Assembly: GCF_002014985.1 (NCBI RefSeq)
Contig: NZ_MUXU01000033.1
Location: 1 to 64,000, forward strand
Direction: 5' to 3'
Length of the DNA: 64,000 nucleotides
Origin: Moraxella caviae
GTDB taxonomy: Bacteria > Pseudomonadota > Gammaproteobacteria > Pseudomonadales > Moraxellaceae
The notes below the pieces were generated by a model. It did not search any database. It worked only from the letters and a program-made list of their open reading frames with translations, and was not told the origin of the DNA. Positions 61,585 to 64,000 of the stretch are shown here, one piece after another. The position numbers and the translations under genes were made by a program. How positions within the stretch are numbered: position 1 is the first letter of the stretch; each line of letters starts with the position of its first letter.

Positions 61585-61619
61585 AAAATCCCAAGTGTTG
61601 GTCGCACTTGGGATTTTTG
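61585..61619 (-). terminator. Terminator inside the tail operon, after gene M
   Basis: AAAATCCCAAGTG and CACTTGGGATTTT, 13-base stem with a 7-base loop, followed by CTATTTTTAA on the minus strand. Confidence 0.8.
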
Positions 61620-61649
61620 CGTTATGTGACCGACACAAATGTCGGGCAG

Positions 61650-61982
61650 TTAAAAAGTTTGTTTTAAATTAAAATTCAGCGACCAAACATCGCCGCCAAC
61701 TTGATTTCGCTTAATATCACCATCTAGCCGCACCTTAATGCGTGGCTCATTTGGCACAGGGGTAATGGTAAAAGGTGCTACCCCGCCCGTTGCCACCAAA
61801 AAAGCAAAGGCAGCGTCAATCACTGCCTTTTTGTCGGTCATCGAGCAGCTCCAAGCGGTGCTGATATTATTAATGCCGTGGCTGGTGACCTGCTCATAGC
61901 CATCACCAAATCGCACGGTGTTGGTGCTAAGCTTGGTGGTTTGGCTGCTTTGTATGCTTATTGGATAATTGAAGTGTTGCAT
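61650..61982 (-). CDS. Phage minor tail protein M
   Basis: 110 residues, lambda M-like: VRFGDGYEQVTSHGINNIST in the first half and VWSLNFNLKQTF at the end. It forms part of the tail tip that joins the tape measure to J. The start lies 3 bases after the tape-measure stop. Confidence 0.88.
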   Translation of the reverse strand: MQHFNYPISIQSSQTTKLSTNTVRFGDGYEQVTSHGINNISTAWSCSMTDKKAVIDAAFAFLVATGGVAPFTITPVPNEPRIKVRLDGDIKRNQVGGDVWSLNFNLKQTF

Positions 61983-61985
61983 AAT

Positions 61986-64000
61986 TTACCCCAAACCATA
62001 TAATACACCGCCTTGGCGGCGTGCTTGAATAAAGCGTTGATTGACTTTTGTTTCAACCGCATTGTTAATCATCTTGCCAATAGTCACCATCACATCACCA
62101 TTTGGCTGTTGCTGTACATCAGCTTTTTCACCGCTGTAGTTATTGATGATAACTTTGGTACCACCCCCTTTAATTCCAGCCAGCGTATTATCAAGGTTTT
62201 TGGCGGTGTGGCGTGGCAATACTCGCTCGCCTTTTTCTAGGTTCCAAGTGCCTGATTTTGGTACAGACATAATGCCGTCATGGGCTTGTCCGATGGGCAT
62301 GGTTACCGCTTTGATTGCACTGATGATTTTTGCGCCATGGCTTGCCGCCATTGCAAAATCAGACAATCCTGCAGGGAAACCTTTTTCAAGCCCCTTGCTC
62401 ATTGCCTGAGAGATGGCAATACCCGCCTGAGCAATCGCAAAACCTTGTTGCAAGGCAAACATCGCACGATAGGCTTTAGATTGCTCGCCGAATGCGTCTT
62501 TGGCAAAACTTGCCATACCACCCAAAACATTTTGCGATGCAGCAAATACCAAATCACGCTTAGCGTTTTCATGGGCTTGTTGCAGCGCAATCTCTTGGGC
62601 ATTAAAATCAGCATTGATGTCAAGTCCTGACTGTCTGGCATCTTGGATGATTTTTAACTGCTCATCATACTGCTTTTGCATTTGTTGCCAGCCTGTGATT
62701 GCTGTCGCCACTGCTTGACCTGACCCAGATAGGTCATTTGCAGTATTAAAGTTTAGCATGGCAAATAAGCTATTTGCCTTAAAGCTGTCTTGTAATTTGT
62801 TAAAATTATCAAGTATTTGCTTGTTGTGTTCGGCATTAAGCAATGATTGCTGTTGCTCATCAGTTAATCCACTTTGTGACAACTCCCAGCGTTTCTCAGC
62901 CAATGGGTCATGGGAATTACGAAGCATAAACAGCTTTCTTTCAATCTCAAGCTGAGCTTCTGACTGCTTATTCTCAAAGGCTTTTAATCGCGTACTTTCA
63001 ATCAGCTGTTCTTTTAAGCTGTTGTTAATATCACGATATTCTTTGGCGTTGGCAAGTTTATACTTAAGCTGTTCAATTTCATTTTTGCCCACAAGCAAAA
63101 TCTCATCTTTAAGCTTTTTGATGTCCATTTCCACCGCTAAATCGCCTTGGATTTTTAGCTTTTCACGCAAATTGTCCAGATGTTCTTGACTGACATCAGC
63201 GTATTTTTTGGTATTGGCAATTTCCCAATCCAAAATTTCAAGGGTGCTTAGCTGTGATGTTTGAATTGACTGCCATACTCTATCAATCTCATCAAGCACA
63301 GTTTTGTTGCGTTCTAAGCCATATTTTTGTGCAGTTAAAGCCTCAAGTTTGCTTGTATCCTCCTTGCCATATTTGCCCGCTTTTTTATCATACAGCAAGG
63401 CAGCGAGCGGGTTATCGTTGCCAAATAAGGCAATATCTCGCTCAAGGCTTGCAATACCATCAAGCACCGCCTTTTTGGCATCTTCTGCCATTTTTTGTGC
63501 TTCTTTAACAGCTTTAGGCACGCCTTTTTTAATGCCCTTGGCAAAACCATCAGCGGTATGCTTACCCAGTTCTTTCATCTTACGAGATGGCGAACGAATG
63601 TCTAAAGCGGATTTGACCGTGCTATAAACTTTGCTAGCAAGCTCACGAGCTTTAGCAAGTGCTTCACCCATCTTGCCTGTGATGCCTTTAATAAAACCAG
63701 ACACAGCATCACGCCCAGCCTGTAGCAACTTACCGCCCAGCTCACGAAACGCATTTGCGATATTTGTTACCATCGTTTTGGCGATTTGCACAGCATTTTG
63801 TAAGCCGCTTTGAATGGCTTGCTTGACACCTTGCATATCACCACGCACCAAAGCTTTAATCACATTAAAGGCGGTGCTAAAGGCGTTTTTAATTAGGTTA
63901 AAGCCTGCGTTGAATATGCTGGCAAAGATGGTGATTTGGGCGGTGAAAATCGCCTTAATTGCACCCATGCCAGCTGTGGCAAGAGATTTGATGGCATTAA
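61986..64000 (-). CDS. Phage tail tape measure protein, C-terminal part
   Basis: At least 670 residues; the frame remains open to the window edge (codons upstream of the ATG at 63968 read NAIKSLATAG, in keeping with the protein), so the start lies outside. Sets tail length and is injected on infection. Hydrophobic helices with TMP repeats (FNVIKALVRGDMQGVKQAIQ), the motif SALDIRSPSRKMKELGKHTA, a long coiled coil, and a C-terminal hydrophobic segment near AMSKGLEKGFPAGLSDFAMA followed by a Gly/Lys tail. Confidence 0.92.
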   Translation of the reverse strand, partial: NAIKSLATAGMGAIKAIFTAQITIFASIFNAGFNLIKNAFSTAFNVIKALVRGDMQGVKQAIQSGLQNAVQIAKTMVTNIANAFRELGGKLLQAGRDAVSGFIKGITGKMGEALAKARELASKVYSTVKSALDIRSPSRKMKELGKHTADGFAKGIKKGVPKAVKEAQKMAEDAKKAVLDGIASLERDIALFGNDNPLAALLYDKKAGKYGKEDTSKLEALTAQKYGLERNKTVLDEIDRVWQSIQTSQLSTLEILDWEIANTKKYADVSQEHLDNLREKLKIQGDLAVEMDIKKLKDEILLVGKNEIEQLKYKLANAKEYRDINNSLKEQLIESTRLKAFENKQSEAQLEIERKLFMLRNSHDPLAEKRWELSQSGLTDEQQQSLLNAEHNKQILDNFNKLQDSFKANSLFAMLNFNTANDLSGSGQAVATAITGWQQMQKQYDEQLKIIQDARQSGLDINADFNAQEIALQQAHENAKRDLVFAASQNVLGGMASFAKDAFGEQSKAYRAMFALQQGFAIAQAGIAISQAMSKGLEKGFPAGLSDFAMAASHGAKIISAIKAVTMPIGQAHDGIMSVPKSGTWNLEKGERVLPRHTAKNLDNTLAGIKGGGTKVIINNYSGEKADVQQQPNGDVMVTIGKMINNAVETKVNQRFIQARRQGGVLYGLG

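Larger units (their letters stand above)
47847..64000. mobile_element. Lambda-like siphovirus prophage, left part
   Basis: From the integrase to the window edge the content is phage: integrase, small accessory genes, endolysin, holin and the tail genes J, I, K, L, M and tape measure in lambda order (read leftwards). Head, packaging and early genes must lie to the right. The tail operon carries three toxin-antitoxin modules and two small membrane-protein genes at its junctions. Confidence 0.92.

Noticed and set aside
61415..61672. Plus-strand ORF of 85 codons in the tail operon
   Set aside because: It spans a terminator and is antisense to the small membrane protein gene; no ribosome site or protein-like composition.

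Overview
The window looks like a chromosomal segment of a Moraxella-type gammaproteobacterium (Moraxellaceae). Pointers are the gene content (GTP-dependent PEP carboxykinase, Calvin-type class II aldolase, ybaB-recR, a large YadA/UspA-type trimeric autotransporter with an extended signal peptide), the moderate GC content, an IS1016-like IS1595-family element and a lambda-like siphovirus prophage. This assignment comes from family recognition and not from a database search; I cannot name the species.

Layout. 1-8994: the end of an IS1595-family insertion sequence that has cut a glycosyltransferase gene, then a surface-glycan cluster (two glycosyltransferases, an acyltransferase, and rmlB-rmlD-rmlA-rmlC for dTDP-L-rhamnose). 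9336-13872: pckG and nrdA, the latter behind two NrdR boxes spaced 32 bp apart. 14042-17580: an M48 lipoprotein protease, then small toxin-antitoxin and stress genes (orphan hicB, brnT with a short antitoxin, a RelA/SpoT-domain protein). 17647-25178: a tight minus-strand operon of six mostly unrecognised envelope genes, including a disulfide isomerase-like protein and an 888-residue exported protein joining three peptidoglycan-active domains, preceded by a probable outer-membrane barrel gene. 25369-29738: trimeric autotransporter and a BamE-OmpA fusion lipoprotein. 30337-47694: mostly housekeeping genes (ybaB, recR, rnd, ubiH-like, glnA, ilvE, a split ThrE exporter, a LysR regulator, ruvA, fba, pgk, a HIT protein), with one inserted glycosyltransferase gene that is out of frame at a run of seven C.

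47847-64000: a prophage that runs off the right edge. It has a P4-type integrase, a short rightward accessory cluster driven by a consensus promoter, and a leftward late operon: tape measure, M, small membrane protein, unknown, small membrane protein, L, vapBC, K, I, J, two small tail-tip proteins, holin, endolysin. The tail operon is the most unusual region. Nearly every junction between tail genes from M to the holin carries an extra cassette: two different hicAB modules in antisense orientation with near-perfect promoters, one vapBC in sense orientation, and two related 46-47 residue membrane proteins. Many junctions also carry an intrinsic terminator, and two of them share an almost identical terminator-plus-ribosome-site sequence. 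Several of these genes are too short for routine ORF calling.
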